Source: Cephaloticoccus sp.
GTDB taxonomy: Bacteria > Verrucomicrobiota > Verrucomicrobiia > Opitutales > Opitutaceae
Length of the DNA stretch: 64,000 nt
Direction: 5' to 3'
Assembly (NCBI GenBank): GCA_030833445.1
Contig: JAURHD010000001.1
Location: forward strand, 1-64,000
A program made the position numbers and the translations under genes. Shown here in pieces: positions 1 to 8,658 of the stretch (its first letter is position 1; each line of letters begins with the position of its first letter). Below the pieces are notes generated by a model that was not told where the DNA came from, ran no database searches, and saw only the letters and a program-made list of their open reading frames with translations.

Positions 1-32
1 CCTCAGCTTCTAAGCTGGGTCGTTACTCCTAA
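1..32 (+). CDS. 3' end of an upstream gene (partial)
   Basis: The third frame reads SASKLGRYS and then TAA at 30-32, followed 14 bp later by a strong terminator, so the window probably begins inside the last codons of a forward gene. Nine residues are too few to identify the product. An alternative is that these bases are the 3' end of a non-coding transcript: CAGCTTCTAAGCTG at 4-17 is a perfect small palindrome. Confidence 0.3.
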   Translation, partial: SASKLGRYS

Positions 33-46
33 CGTCTGCCTTTCGA

Positions 47-77
47 GGGCGGAGACCTCCGGGTCTCCGCCCTTTTT
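47..77 (+). terminator. Rho-independent terminator
   Basis: An 11-bp perfect GC-rich stem (GGGCGGAGACC with GGTCTCCGCCC) closes a TCCG tetraloop and is followed directly by five T residues. It ends the transcript entering from the left edge and isolates the lipoprotein gene that follows. Confidence 0.9.
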
Positions 78-155
78 ATTGCTAAAATTAATCCCGGGCG
101 TGTAACTGAATTCCAGCCTAGAGGCGTCTCAATTGAACATCCATATCTACACCCC

Positions 156-662
156 ATGAAATCCACGCTCACTTTAGTCTGTATGGTTACCGCCGCCTTT
201 TTGGCTGGTTGCGAAATGTCCGGCGTCTCCGGTCGGATCGAAGAAAAGTCCGCGGTCTTCAGCAGCCTCACCCCGGAGCAAAAACAGATCATCGAGGCCG
301 GGGACATCGATCTCGGGTTCACCCCTGACATGGTGTATATGGCTTTGGGCAAACCCTCGATGTCTGAGGTCAAGGACAGTCCCGATGGCCCCGTGACCAT
401 GTGGACCTACAATCGGTATTACCCCAGCAATCGCGCCGTCTCAATCAGCGTATCCTATGCCAGCGGCATGCATGATGTCTCACCCAATGCTAGACCCTAC
501 GAAAACCGGCTGCGGCCCCAAGCTGATCAATCTCAACGCGGTTTTGTAGAAAATAATGGTCCCTCGATGGCACCGGAACCCGCCGACCTTCCGGCCGATA
601 CACTCTACGTGCTTTTCTTCAAGGGGCAGGTTTATGATCTTAAGCTGGCCAGCCAAGGCTAA
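156..662 (+). CDS. BamE/SmpA-like outer-membrane lipoprotein
   Basis: This is a 168-residue exported lipoprotein. The first 18 residues form a type II signal peptide ending in the lipobox LAGC, with the acylated cysteine at residue 19. Residues 48-90 (IEAGDIDLGFTPDMVYMALG and the following KPS) resemble the helical 'G.t.eqV..llG.P' pattern of BamE/SmpA-type domains, followed by a strand with a WTYNRYY motif. The C-terminus is proline-rich. A role in the envelope is likely, but nothing shows that it belongs to the Bam complex. It lies 20 bp upstream of a VOC gene and may share its transcript. Confidence 0.7.
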   Translation: MKSTLTLVCMVTAAFLAGCEMSGVSGRIEEKSAVFSSLTPEQKQIIEAGDIDLGFTPDMVYMALGKPSMSEVKDSPDGPVTMWTYNRYYPSNRAVSISVSYASGMHDVSPNARPYENRLRPQADQSQRGFVENNGPSMAPEPADLPADTLYVLFFKGQVYDLKLASQG

Positions 663-682
663 GGCTGGGTTGGTTTACACGT

Positions 683-1105
683 ATGCCCCGCGCGAAAACC
701 AAATCTATTTCCAATAAAAAGGCCCTGATCCCCGTTCGCGCGGTGGACTTCGTGATGTATAACACGAAGGACATCAAAAAGACGCGGGCCTTTTATCAAA
801 AGTTGTTCGGGTTTAAGAAGGGGGAAGAATGGAATGATTGGTGGTCAGAGTTTGCCACCGAACCCCTGACGCTCTGCTTGAACGGGACCGAGCACGATCG
901 TCACCCTGATTGGGATTGGAGCGGTCCGGCCTGCGTAGCCTTGGCGGTGGACGATGTGCCTGCAGCTATTGCCAAGTGCCACAAAAAGGGGGTCAAGGTG
1001 CTGATTAAACCGACCGAAACCCGGGTTTGCTGGATGGCTTGGATCGCAGATCCTGACGGAAACCGGATCTGCCTGCATTCACGCAAGGACGGAACCTCCG
1101 GGTAA
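683..1105 (+). CDS. VOC (glyoxalase/bleomycin-resistance) family protein
   Basis: This 140-residue protein is one vicinal-oxygen-chelate module. After a basic N-terminal stretch of about 18 residues come 'VDFVMYNTKDIKKTRAFYQK', a central strand 'LTLCLNG', and 'ACVALAVDDVPAAIAKCHKK', ending with 'WIADPDGNRICLHSR', the usual last strand of the fold. These proteins act as dimers of beta-alpha-beta3 units around a metal site. The substrate cannot be told from sequence. The gene starts 20 bp after the lipoprotein gene stop, so the two are probably cotranscribed. Confidence 0.8.
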   Translation: MPRAKTKSISNKKALIPVRAVDFVMYNTKDIKKTRAFYQKLFGFKKGEEWNDWWSEFATEPLTLCLNGTEHDRHPDWDWSGPACVALAVDDVPAAIAKCHKKGVKVLIKPTETRVCWMAWIADPDGNRICLHSRKDGTSG

Positions 1106-1182
1106 ATTACCACCCGACGGATGCGCACGAGTTGCGCGAATCGCCGGGTTGTAATGTGCCAACGCCCTGCCGGGCAGGAGAA

Positions 1183-1641
1183 TTACTCCTTCCAATAGCC
1201 TTCGTAAAACCGGTAGCCATTGCCTTCTTTCACCCAGCGTGGATCAACCCATTGCGCGGTCGGAGTGGACGGCATAGCCCAGTGTCCGGACATCCATTCA
1301 TAGCGTTGATTACGCCAGGTCCAGAATCCCTCTATCCAGACGTAAGCGGATGAAGGACGATCCGGACGTGCGATCGGCACATCTTTGCGCGGCGGCGGTG
1401 TCTGGGTAACAATAATCGTGCTGGTCGCTGCGTTGGATGCCGTGGCTGGTTGAGTTGTCACAACCACGGGCGATGAGGTGGTATCCACCGTTGAGGTGGG
1501 CGGGGGCGGGGGCGGAGCGGAAGTCACGTGGGATTCCGGTTGGGTGGCACAGCCGGCAATGAGGCAGATGGCGCCACAGACCAGAGATGCCCGACTGAAG
1601 TGAGTCACAGGGTGACTACGGGCAGATTGAATTGTTTTCAT
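1183..1641 (-). CDS. YXWGXW-repeat-type lipoprotein
   Basis: This is a 152-residue lipoprotein read from ATG at 1641; an in-frame TTG two codons earlier is less likely. The signal peptide ends in LIAGC with the cysteine near residue 31. A threonine/proline-rich linker (six consecutive prolines, then TSTVDTTSSP) leads to a C-terminal aromatic domain with 'YVWIEGFWTWRNQRYEWMSG' and 'WVDPRW', the W/G/Y spacing typical of YXWGXW repeat proteins. Such proteins sit at the outer membrane and have no established biochemical role. It is convergent with the VOC gene. A short palindrome (CCTGCCGGGCAGG) lies between them but has no T-tract. Confidence 0.7.
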   Translation of the reverse strand: MKTIQSARSHPVTHFSRASLVCGAICLIAGCATQPESHVTSAPPPPPPTSTVDTTSSPVVVTTQPATASNAATSTIIVTQTPPPRKDVPIARPDRPSSAYVWIEGFWTWRNQRYEWMSGHWAMPSTPTAQWVDPRWVKEGNGYRFYEGYWKE

Positions 1642-1721
1642 ACCCAATTAGCAGACCCTCAAAATGCCCAGCGGTTCTCACTGGATCGAAAATTAACTGA
1701 AGGAGGTGGTAACCCGATAGA

Positions 1722-2933
1722 TCAGCGGCGTTTCTTGAGCAGCACCAATCCGAGGAATACCACGGCCAATACCGCCGGGAGGGCCGCCATTCGACCCAAG
1801 GTTGCCAAACCGGCATCGGCTTGCAACGCCGCCCATTCCGTCGCCGACAGGTCGGTGGCGAAACGGCCGCCTAGTTTGGCCACGATACCTTCGTCGTAAA
1901 AACGTCCGATCACCGGCAGCACGAAACTCACACTGAGCATGCCTGCGCCGCCCATGATCGCGAGGCCGAGTGCCCCGGTCTTGGGAAAGTTCTCGTTCAC
2001 ATATCCCAGCATGGTGGGCCAGAAGAAACAGACCCCGAGGGCAAAAATGGTCGCCGACCCAAACAGCATGACGCCGCTCGAATGACTCATGGCATAAAGC
2101 CCCAAGGCGCTCAGCACCGCACTGACCAGCAGCATCCCGGAAGGAGCCAGCCGGTGCACAAACACACCGGCAAACTGACGCCCCACGGCCATCAGTCCGG
2201 TAATCCAGACCAGCACGAGGATGCCCGAAACCCCGGCATTGGTCAGAATATTTGGGATCCATTGGCCCGGCCCGAGCTCGGTTGCCGCGGTCAACAGCAT
2301 GCAGACCACCATCAGCAGGAACATCGGCCGCACGCAGGCACCAAACATGGCCCCGGTTGAAACTCCGGACTCCACTCGCTCGGTGCGCGGGAATGACTGG
2401 CCTAAAAACATGAAACCATAGGCCACGGTGGGCACCAGCATGGCGGCAAATTGGACCTTCCAACCCAGGCCGGCGTGGCCGAAAGCAAAGGCCAGCAATC
2501 CGCCGATCACCACCCCACCGGGAAACCAGACGTGGAAATGATTCAGCTTCGTTGTTTTGTCTTTGGGATAAAGGGCCGCAACGAGCGGATTACACGCCGC
2601 TTCCACCGAACCGTTGGCAATGCCGAACAACAGTGTGCCGGAATATAGGCTCCAATAATCCCAGGCAAAAATCGTGAGTAGGATGCCGCCGAGATGGCCA
2701 AAAAATGCGAGCCCCGCGATCCGCTTCATGCCGATGGCATCGCACAGGGGTCCGCCAAATAGCATGGCCAAGGTAAAGCCCCAGAAGGCCGTGCCGTTGA
2801 TCCACCCAACCTGTTCATGGGTGAGTTGAAATTCCGTGGCCCAGGCACCCGCGGCTTCGCCGCGCAGTGCAAAACTCATGGCCGTGACAATCAAGGCGAC
2901 ACAACTCGCCGCAAATAGTCGGGAGACATTCAT
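1722..2933 (-). CDS. MFS transporter (fucose-permease-like)
   Basis: This is a 403-residue major facilitator protein with about 12 hydrophobic helices. Translation is taken from ATG at 2933 (MNVSRLFAASCVALIV), because the 38 residues upstream are hydrophilic and not protein-like. The inter-helix motif 'LFGGPLCDAIGMKRI' after TM2 is a recognisable form of MFS motif A. The segment 'LNHFHVWFPGGVVIGG' in TM4-5 resembles the FHS/fucose-permease branch, so import of a small sugar or similar solute is likely, although the substrate is unknown. It stands alone between convergent and codirectional genes. Confidence 0.8.
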   Translation of the reverse strand: MNVSRLFAASCVALIVTAMSFALRGEAAGAWATEFQLTHEQVGWINGTAFWGFTLAMLFGGPLCDAIGMKRIAGLAFFGHLGGILLTIFAWDYWSLYSGTLLFGIANGSVEAACNPLVAALYPKDKTTKLNHFHVWFPGGVVIGGLLAFAFGHAGLGWKVQFAAMLVPTVAYGFMFLGQSFPRTERVESGVSTGAMFGACVRPMFLLMVVCMLLTAATELGPGQWIPNILTNAGVSGILVLVWITGLMAVGRQFAGVFVHRLAPSGMLLVSAVLSALGLYAMSHSSGVMLFGSATIFALGVCFFWPTMLGYVNENFPKTGALGLAIMGGAGMLSVSFVLPVIGRFYDEGIVAKLGGRFATDLSATEWAALQADAGLATLGRMAALPAVLAVVFLGLVLLKKRR

Positions 2934-3033
2934 ATCGATTGGGGTATGGGGTTGGCGGTCCCGTGACCGCAGGGGGAAAGCATCCCCAGAACAGCAAATC
3001 CCTCGTTCACTGTCGAAGCGGAAATCGGAACAG

Positions 3034-3066
3034 AAAAAAGGCGGCAAGTCCGATGACCGCCGCCGG
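3034..3066 (-). terminator. Terminator of the pntAB operon
   Basis: On the minus strand the stem GGCGGC / GCCGCC is followed by TTTTTT (the A-run at 3034-3039 on the plus strand). It lies about 25 bp beyond the pntB stop and fits as the end of the transhydrogenase transcript. Confidence 0.7.
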
Positions 3067-3089
3067 AAATCAAAAGTGAACCCGGAAGA

Positions 3090-4523
3090 TTAGCCTGCTG
3101 CCAGGCTCTTGAACTCGGATACGACGCCCTGCAAGGAACCCTTGGCATCGCCGTAAAGCATGCGCGTGTTGGGCAGCAGGAAGAGTTGGTTTTCCAGTCC
3201 GGAGAAACCCGTGCCCTTGCCGCGCTTGAGACAGATCACGGTGCGGGCCTCATGCGCCTTGATGATCGGCATGCCATAGATCGGTGAACCCTTGTCGCTG
3301 GAAGCGGCGGGGTTCACCACGTCGTTGGCCCCAATCACGATCGCAACATCCATCGTGGGCATAAGTGGATTAATCGAATCCATCTCGACCAGTTGCTCAT
3401 AAGGCACGTTGGCTTCGGCGAGCAGCACATTCATGTGTCCGGGCATACGCCCCGCCACCGGGTGAATGGCAAACCGCACCTCGGCACCGTTGTTTTCCAA
3501 CATCTCACCCAATTCGCGCACCACATGCTGCGCTTGGGAAACCGCCATGCCGTAACCGGGAATGATGACCACCTGCCGAGCGGCTTCGAGCACCGCAAAC
3601 GTGTCCTCGGCCGAGATCGGTTTGAGTTCGCCCTGCACCACCCCTGCCGACGCTGCACCCGTGCTCGGAACCGGTGCAGCCCCAAAGCCGGAGAAGAGCA
3701 CATTGGCGAGTGAACGGTTCATCGCCTTGCACATAATGGCGGTCAGGATCACGCCACTGGTGCCAACCAAACAGCCGGCGACCACCAACACGTTGTTGCT
3801 GATCACGAAGCCGGCGGCACAGGCCGCGACACCGGAAAGACTGTTCAGCATCGAGATAACCACCGGCATGTCACCCCCACCGATCGGCATGACCAGCGTC
3901 CAGCCCAATACGAGGGACAACGTGATAAATACACCGACGGCCATTAGCTGCACTTGGGGATCACCCGACACCACGTAGACAATGCCCGATAGCACGGTAA
4001 GGACGACGAACAGACCGTTCACCAAATGCTGGCCCCGAAACAGGATCGGTCGGCCGCTCAACCATTCCGCCAATTTGCAGAAGGCGTAGATCGAGCCAGT
4101 AAAGGTAATGCCACCGATCAGGATGGTCAGATAGATCACCGCCGAGGTGAAGGCCGGATGATCTGGCATCACGGTGCCGCCGCGAATGCGGCAATATTCC
4201 GCCGCTCCGACAATCAGCGAAGCCAAACCGCCAAAACCATTCAACAGCGCAACCATTTCGGGCATCGAGGTCATCTTGATCAATCTCGCGCAGGCGAGGC
4301 CGATCACAGTGCCTGCCACCAAACCGACGACGATCCACTTGTATTCGATCACGTTGTGGTCGAGCAGCGTCACGACGATGGCGATGAGCATGCCGATGCC
4401 TGAGATCAGGTTGCCTTTGCGGGCCGTGCCTTGACGCCCGAGCATTTTCAAGCCGAGCACGAACAGAATCGATGCCAGGATATACGCCGAGTTGATCAAG
4501 ATCTCGCGAGTTTCATTACTCAT
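3090..4523 (-). CDS. pntB: NAD(P) transhydrogenase subunit beta
   Basis: This is the 477-residue beta subunit of the proton-translocating transhydrogenase, which moves hydride from NADH to NADP+ using the proton gradient. Eight or nine hydrophobic helices occupy roughly residues 5-260. The C-terminal NADP(H)-binding domain III follows: 'VIIPGYGMAVSQAQHVVREL' and 'FAIHPVAGRMPGHMNVLLAE' are characteristic, as are 'VIGANDVVNP' and 'KRGKGTGFSGLENQLF'. The length is normal. Its start overlaps the stop of the small subunit by 4 bp (ATGA), so the three pnt genes are translationally coupled. Confidence 0.96.
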   Translation of the reverse strand: MSNETREILINSAYILASILFVLGLKMLGRQGTARKGNLISGIGMLIAIVVTLLDHNVIEYKWIVVGLVAGTVIGLACARLIKMTSMPEMVALLNGFGGLASLIVGAAEYCRIRGGTVMPDHPAFTSAVIYLTILIGGITFTGSIYAFCKLAEWLSGRPILFRGQHLVNGLFVVLTVLSGIVYVVSGDPQVQLMAVGVFITLSLVLGWTLVMPIGGGDMPVVISMLNSLSGVAACAAGFVISNNVLVVAGCLVGTSGVILTAIMCKAMNRSLANVLFSGFGAAPVPSTGAASAGVVQGELKPISAEDTFAVLEAARQVVIIPGYGMAVSQAQHVVRELGEMLENNGAEVRFAIHPVAGRMPGHMNVLLAEANVPYEQLVEMDSINPLMPTMDVAIVIGANDVVNPAASSDKGSPIYGMPIIKAHEARTVICLKRGKGTGFSGLENQLFLLPNTRMLYGDAKGSLQGVVSEFKSLAAG

Positions 4524-4831
4524 GACGAACCCTCCTTCTTCGCTGGGGCCGTATCTTTTTTCTTGAACATACCGAGCATGCGGTCGGTGACAAAGTAGCC
4601 GCCGATCACATTGATCATCGCGAGGGTAACCGCCGTGGTGCCCAGCACCGTGGTAACCCAGGATCCGTCATCGGCGCCGGCCACAATCAAGGCGCCGACA
4701 ATGGTCACGCCTGAGATAGCATTCGAGCCCGACATCAGGGGGGTGTGCAGCTGGGACGGGACCTTGGCGATAAGTTCAAAGCCGAGAAATCCGGCGAGCG
4801 TAAAAATAAAAAAAAGAAGAATCAGTTCCAT
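4520..4831 (-). CDS. pntA2: NAD(P) transhydrogenase subunit alpha, membrane part
   Basis: This 103-residue protein carries the three or four transmembrane helices that in E. coli form the C-terminal third of PntA. 'GFLGFELIAKVPSQLHTPLM' and 'SGSNAISGVTIVGALIVAG' are the conserved helix boundaries of this domain II segment. A split alpha subunit (three-gene form) is common outside the enterobacteria. The gene starts 12 bp after the soluble alpha subunit and overlaps pntB by 4 bp. Confidence 0.95.
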   Translation of the reverse strand: MELILLFFIFTLAGFLGFELIAKVPSQLHTPLMSGSNAISGVTIVGALIVAGADDGSWVTTVLGTTAVTLAMINVIGGYFVTDRMLGMFKKKDTAPAKKEGSS

Positions 4832-4843
4832 GAAAGCGTGGGG

Positions 4844-5977
4844 TTAGGATTTGGACGCAAACTGCGGGTGCACGATCGCGCCGCCGTGGGTGATGAGACA
4901 GCCCTTGAGAATTTCATCCTCCAGATCTGCCTTCAGTGACTTGGCTTGCTCATCCCAGAAATGGGTGAACCAAGCGGCATAGTTGGCGGCGAGCACCTGG
5001 GTCGCGTGGTGACCCACCGTGCCTTCCAAACAAGGATGCCCAATGATGATCACCCCGTTGTCGGTGACCACATCTTCGCCGGCTTTCGAGCCTTCCACAT
5101 TACCGCCACTCTCCACCGCTATATCCACCACCACACTGCCGGACTTCATTCCGGCGAGCATCGCCTTGGTCACGAGCAGGGGTGCATTGCGGCCAAAGAG
5201 TTTTGCCGTGGTGATCACGATATCCGACTGGGCAATGATCTTAGCCATTCCGGCTTGTTGCTTGGCGACTTGCTCGGGAGTGAGGGCTTTGGCGTAGCCC
5301 CCGGCGGTCTGACCGGTTTCACCGAGATCGATTTTGACGAACTTGGCCCCGAGGGAACGCACCTGCTCTTCCACCACCGGCCGGGTATCAAAAGCCTCGA
5401 CGCGAGCGCCGAGCCGTTTCGCCGTGGCAATCGCCTGCAAACCCGCGACGCCGGCCCCAATCACAAAGACTCGCGCCGGCAAAATCGTGCCCGCTGGCGT
5501 CATCATCATGGGCAAAGCCATCTGCTGACGTTGAGCCGCCTCGATCACCGCCGCGTAACCCGCCAAACTGGCCTGTGAACTGAGCGCATCCATTTTCTGC
5601 GCCAATGTCGTGCGCGGAATCATTTCCAAACTCGCCGCACTGACCCCAGCTTGGACAAAGGCTCCGATCAAGTCGGGTTCATTAAAAGGGTCGAGGAAAC
5701 TCAGGTGCCAGGCACCCCGTTTCATTTTGGCCACTTCCGCCACCGCCGGTTTGCGCACGCGTAAAACCAAATCCGCTGAAGCCAAAGCCGCATCGTGATC
5801 CGCGGCAAATTTGACGCCTGCTTTTTCGTAATCGGCATCGACATAGTGGCTGGCAAGACCGAGTCCGGGTTGGACGTGAACCTCGAGACCCAACTTGATC
5901 AGACCGGCGGCACTAGTGGGAGTAAGCGCCGCACGAGTCTCACCGGGAGTGGACTCCGCAGTAACATAGCATTTCAT
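4844..5977 (-). CDS. pntA1: NAD(P) transhydrogenase subunit alpha, NAD-binding part
   Basis: This is the soluble domain I of the split transhydrogenase, 377 residues from ATG at 5977 (MKCYVTAESTPGETRAALTP). A longer reading adds 29 non-homologous residues. Family signatures are the N-terminal 'ESTPGETRAALTP', 'EMIPRTTLAQKMDALSSQAS' and the Rossmann motif 'VFVIGAGVAGLQAIATAKRL'. The same fold occurs in alanine dehydrogenase, but the pntA2-pntB context settles the assignment. It is the first gene of a three-gene operon divergent from asnS. No clear Shine-Dalgarno is visible before the start. Confidence 0.95.
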   Translation of the reverse strand: MKCYVTAESTPGETRAALTPTSAAGLIKLGLEVHVQPGLGLASHYVDADYEKAGVKFAADHDAALASADLVLRVRKPAVAEVAKMKRGAWHLSFLDPFNEPDLIGAFVQAGVSAASLEMIPRTTLAQKMDALSSQASLAGYAAVIEAAQRQQMALPMMMTPAGTILPARVFVIGAGVAGLQAIATAKRLGARVEAFDTRPVVEEQVRSLGAKFVKIDLGETGQTAGGYAKALTPEQVAKQQAGMAKIIAQSDIVITTAKLFGRNAPLLVTKAMLAGMKSGSVVVDIAVESGGNVEGSKAGEDVVTDNGVIIIGHPCLEGTVGHHATQVLAANYAAWFTHFWDEQAKSLKADLEDEILKGCLITHGGAIVHPQFASKS

Positions 5978-6144
5978 ACGCAATTCTAGGGGGTTAAAGG
6001 AACATTGGACCCTACCTTCAACGCAGACTGCTTCAATGCCATTCACACGTCGAGGCCGTCCCATTGTGTCATGTTGCCCAGCGGGCAGATCATTTACGCG
6101 TTTGCGTCACCAAGCGGGATTCGCTTCGTTTTGGGTAAAACCAC

Positions 6145-7542
6145 ATGCAACGCACTCTCGTTAAAGACGCCCTCAACTCCACCGGCCCGATCGACACCAT
6201 CCTACTGCAGGGTTGGGTCCGCACTCGCCGCGATGCCAAGGCATTCTCATTCATAGAACTCAATGATGGTTCCTGCCTCAAAGGCATGCAGGTCATCGTA
6301 GACGCAACGCTCCCCGACTATGCAGCGGTCAACCGCGCCAACACGGGCGCATCCGTCTCCGTGCGGGGCAAACTCGTCGAGTCCAAGGGCGGAGGTCAAA
6401 AATGGGAAGTAATCGCCGAGACCTTTGCCGTATTGGGCGAGGCCGATACTGACTACCCGCTGCAGAAAAAAGGCCATACCATGGAATTTCTCCGGGAGAT
6501 TGCGCACCTGCGCCCTCGATCGAATTTGTTTGGCGCCGTGTTTCGGGTGCGCAGCCGGCTGGCCTATGCGGTTCACCAATTTTTTCAGGAACGGAATTTC
6601 CACTACGTGCATACGCCGATCGTCACGGCCAGTGATGCTGAAGGTGCAGGGGACATGTTCCGGGTCACCACCCTCGATCTCGCCAACCCGCCCAAAACTG
6701 AAAATGGCGAGATCGACAATGCCGAGGACTTCTTCGGCAAAAAAACTTTTCTCACCGTGTCCGGGCAACTGGAGGCGGAGATATTCGCCTGCGCCCTCAG
6801 CAACGTCTACACTTTCGGACCGACTTTTCGGGCGGAAAACTCCCACACGTCCCGCCACGCATCTGAGTTTTGGATGATCGAACCCGAAGTCGCTTTTTGC
6901 GACCTGCAAGGGGACATGGACCTGGCCGAGGATTTCGTGAAATACCTCATCCGCGACATCCGCGAACAATGCGCCGGTGATTTGGAATTCTTCTCCAAGT
7001 TCGTGGACAAGGATCTGCTTACCCGCCTCGACTTCGTGTTGGAAAAACCTTTTGTCCGCTGCAGCTATACCGAGGCAGTGGAAATCCTTGAGCAGAGCGG
7101 AAAGACTTGGGAGCATCCCGTCGCTTGGGGCGACAATCTGCAATCGGAACATGAACGCTACCTGACTGAGGAACACTTCAAGTGCCCCGTCACGGTCTAC
7201 AACTACCCGCGCGCCATCAAGGCGTTCTACATGCGGCAAACTGACGGTTGTGCACCCGGTCGGGAAACGGTCGCAGCCATGGATCTGCTGGTGCCGGGCA
7301 TCGGCGAAATCATCGGCGGCAGCCAACGCGAAGAACGACTCGACAAGTTGAAGGCCGGCATGGCCCTGCACCATCTCGATGAGAAAAATTATTGGTGGTA
7401 TCTGGACCTCCGCCGTTACGGCAGCGTGCCCCACGCCGGGTTCGGCCTCGGCTTTGAACGCATGCTGATGTTCGTCACCGGTGTCGCCAATATCCGCGAT
7501 GTCATCCCATTCGCCCGCACGCCGGGCACGGCGGAATTTTGA
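6145..7542 (+). CDS. asnS: Asparaginyl-tRNA synthetase
   Basis: This is a 465-residue class IIb synthetase that charges tRNA-Asn. The N-terminal OB-fold anticodon-binding domain covers about residues 15-105 ('[20 protein letters not shown]'). The catalytic core has motif 2 '[20 protein letters not shown]' and motif 3 '[20 protein letters not shown]', which ends in '[10 protein letters not shown]'. Residues '[10 protein letters not shown]' fit the Asn rather than the Asp or Lys enzymes. The length is normal. The 167-bp divergent spacer to pntA1 must hold both promoters. The only clear hairpin after it is the inverted repeat near 7.65 kb. Confidence 0.96.
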   Translation: MQRTLVKDALNSTGPIDTILLQGWVRTRRDAKAFSFIELNDGSCLKGMQVIVDATLPDYAAVNRANTGASVSVRGKLVESKGGGQKWEVIAETFAVLGEADTDYPLQKKGHTMEFLREIAHLRPRSNLFGAVFRVRSRLAYAVHQFFQERNFHYVHTPIVTASDAEGAGDMFRVTTLDLANPPKTENGEIDNAEDFFGKKTFLTVSGQLEAEIFACALSNVYTFGPTFRAENSHTSRHASEFWMIEPEVAFCDLQGDMDLAEDFVKYLIRDIREQCAGDLEFFSKFVDKDLLTRLDFVLEKPFVRCSYTEAVEILEQSGKTWEHPVAWGDNLQSEHERYLTEEHFKCPVTVYNYPRAIKAFYMRQTDGCAPGRETVAAMDLLVPGIGEIIGGSQREERLDKLKAGMALHHLDEKNYWWYLDLRRYGSVPHAGFGLGFERMLMFVTGVANIRDVIPFARTPGTAEF

Positions 7543-7647
7543 CACCTGCAGTGAGGCCGCGTTAGGGAGTAACAGATTAGCCGAAATTCATTATTCCGTG
7601 CGTCACATAATCCCCACTGATAATGACCTGTCCACGACTGCATTTGT

Positions 7648-7680
7648 AGAGTAATCCCGTAAACAACGGATAATTACTCT
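7648..7680 (+). promoter_or_regulatory. Inverted repeat upstream of the PEP-CTERM gene
   Basis: AGAGTAAT at 7648-7655 is mirrored exactly by ATTACTCT at 7673-7680, with an inner CCGT/ACGG pair and an AAACA loop. It lies 70-100 bp upstream of the PEP-CTERM start and 26 bp before a -10-like TATAAA at 7706-7711. It has no T-tract, so an operator or a transcript-end hairpin for asnS are both possible. Confidence 0.5.
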
Positions 7681-7749
7681 CCTAAACCGTGCATGGCGCG
7701 GCCCATATAAAAAGCATCCACATTCAACTAAACGCATCGAAGGCCACTT

Positions 7750-8562
7750 ATGAAAAAATTATTACCCTTGGCCGTCGGTATGGCTGCGTGCCTGCTGGCT
7801 GCTATCCCTGCGACCGCCCAGTCACTCATTGGTGCCTGGACTTATGGTGATACCTCGTCGCCGACTTCAACCGGCACAGGAGTGTTCGTGTTTTTATCCA
7901 ATGGAGCTTATTTTCATGCCGAAAGTGACAACACCGACGATGGGGCCAACGGCATGGATGGAGTGGAACGTGGCACCTACTCTTATAATGATGGCACCGG
8001 CACTTTCACTTTCAATTCAAATGCTGTTAACACCAACGGGGGCTGGGGGCTCTCTGATATGACTCCAGGGGATACCTTGGCTATAGATATCTCGGGCGAT
8101 ACTTTTTCCGTGGATGGCGGCGGTTATGATTTCACCCGCGTTACTGGTTCAAACAATTTGATCGGCGCTTGGACTTTTGGTGACAGTCTGAATCCGGATG
8201 CCAACGGAACAGGCGTCATCGTATTCATGGAAAATTTGGTATACTTCCATATTGAAACCGACAATACCGACGTAGATGGCATGAACGGGATGGAACGCGG
8301 CACCTACACTTGGAATCAAATCACCGGCGCATTCTCCTCGACCCAAGCAGTGGATACCAACGGACAATGGGGATTGTCCGACACCTATTCGGGCATGCTT
8401 GTCAGTGTCACGGGCAATACCTTGAATGCCACGGATACCGACGGACCCGGTTCCGGCACTTTCTCAGCCAGCAGGGTCTCAGCCGTGCCTGAACCTTCAA
8501 CCTATGCTGTGATGGCCGGCGCGTTGGTTCTTGGGATCGCAATCCTTCGTCGCCGTATATAA
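7750..8562 (+). CDS. PEP-CTERM protein with two tandem repeats
   Basis: This is a 270-residue secreted surface protein. A signal peptide (ending 'IPATAQ', residue 24) precedes two homologous repeats of about 110 residues, each opening with 'LIGAWT.GD' and running through 'GTGVFVF' or 'GTGVIVF', 'YFH.E.DNTD' and 'NG.WGLSD'. The C-terminus is a complete exosortase sorting signal: VPEPSTYA, a hydrophobic helix and RRR. Exosortase should cleave there and anchor or release the protein. A good ribosome site (GAAGG) precedes the ATG. The function is unknown; no exosortase gene is in the window. Confidence 0.85.
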   Translation: MKKLLPLAVGMAACLLAAIPATAQSLIGAWTYGDTSSPTSTGTGVFVFLSNGAYFHAESDNTDDGANGMDGVERGTYSYNDGTGTFTFNSNAVNTNGGWGLSDMTPGDTLAIDISGDTFSVDGGGYDFTRVTGSNNLIGAWTFGDSLNPDANGTGVIVFMENLVYFHIETDNTDVDGMNGMERGTYTWNQITGAFSSTQAVDTNGQWGLSDTYSGMLVSVTGNTLNATDTDGPGSGTFSASRVSAVPEPSTYAVMAGALVLGIAILRRRI

Positions 8563-8588
8563 AACTAAGATCTAATCTTCTTTCTCAT

Positions 8589-8624
8589 AACAAAGGCTAG
8601 GTGGGCACCTCGCCTTTGTTGTTT
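8589..8624 (+). terminator. Terminator after the PEP-CTERM gene
   Basis: The stem AACAAAGGC / GCCTTTGTT encloses a further AGGT/ACCT pairing and is followed by GTTT. It lies 27 bp after the stop codon. The T-tract is short, so efficiency is uncertain. Confidence 0.7.
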
Positions 8625-8658
8625 AAAAAAATTGCGGCGTTCGGATGCCGCGCGGCAC

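Noticed and set aside
1-60. tRNA-like or 23S/5S rRNA 3' end before the first terminator
   Set aside because: The stem CAGCT/AGCTG and the TTTCGAG loop do not give a canonical anticodon or T arm, and no rRNA signature fits. The short ORF end plus terminator explains it better.
1163-1182. Terminator between the VOC and YXWGXW genes
   Set aside because: CCTGCCGGGCAGG is a tight palindrome, but there is no loop of suitable size and no T-tract on either strand.
6247-7545. A 432-codon reverse open frame opposite asnS
   Set aside because: It is the antisense shadow of asnS, whose motifs are all intact. The predicted protein has no recognisable domain and such frames are common in GC-rich coding DNA.
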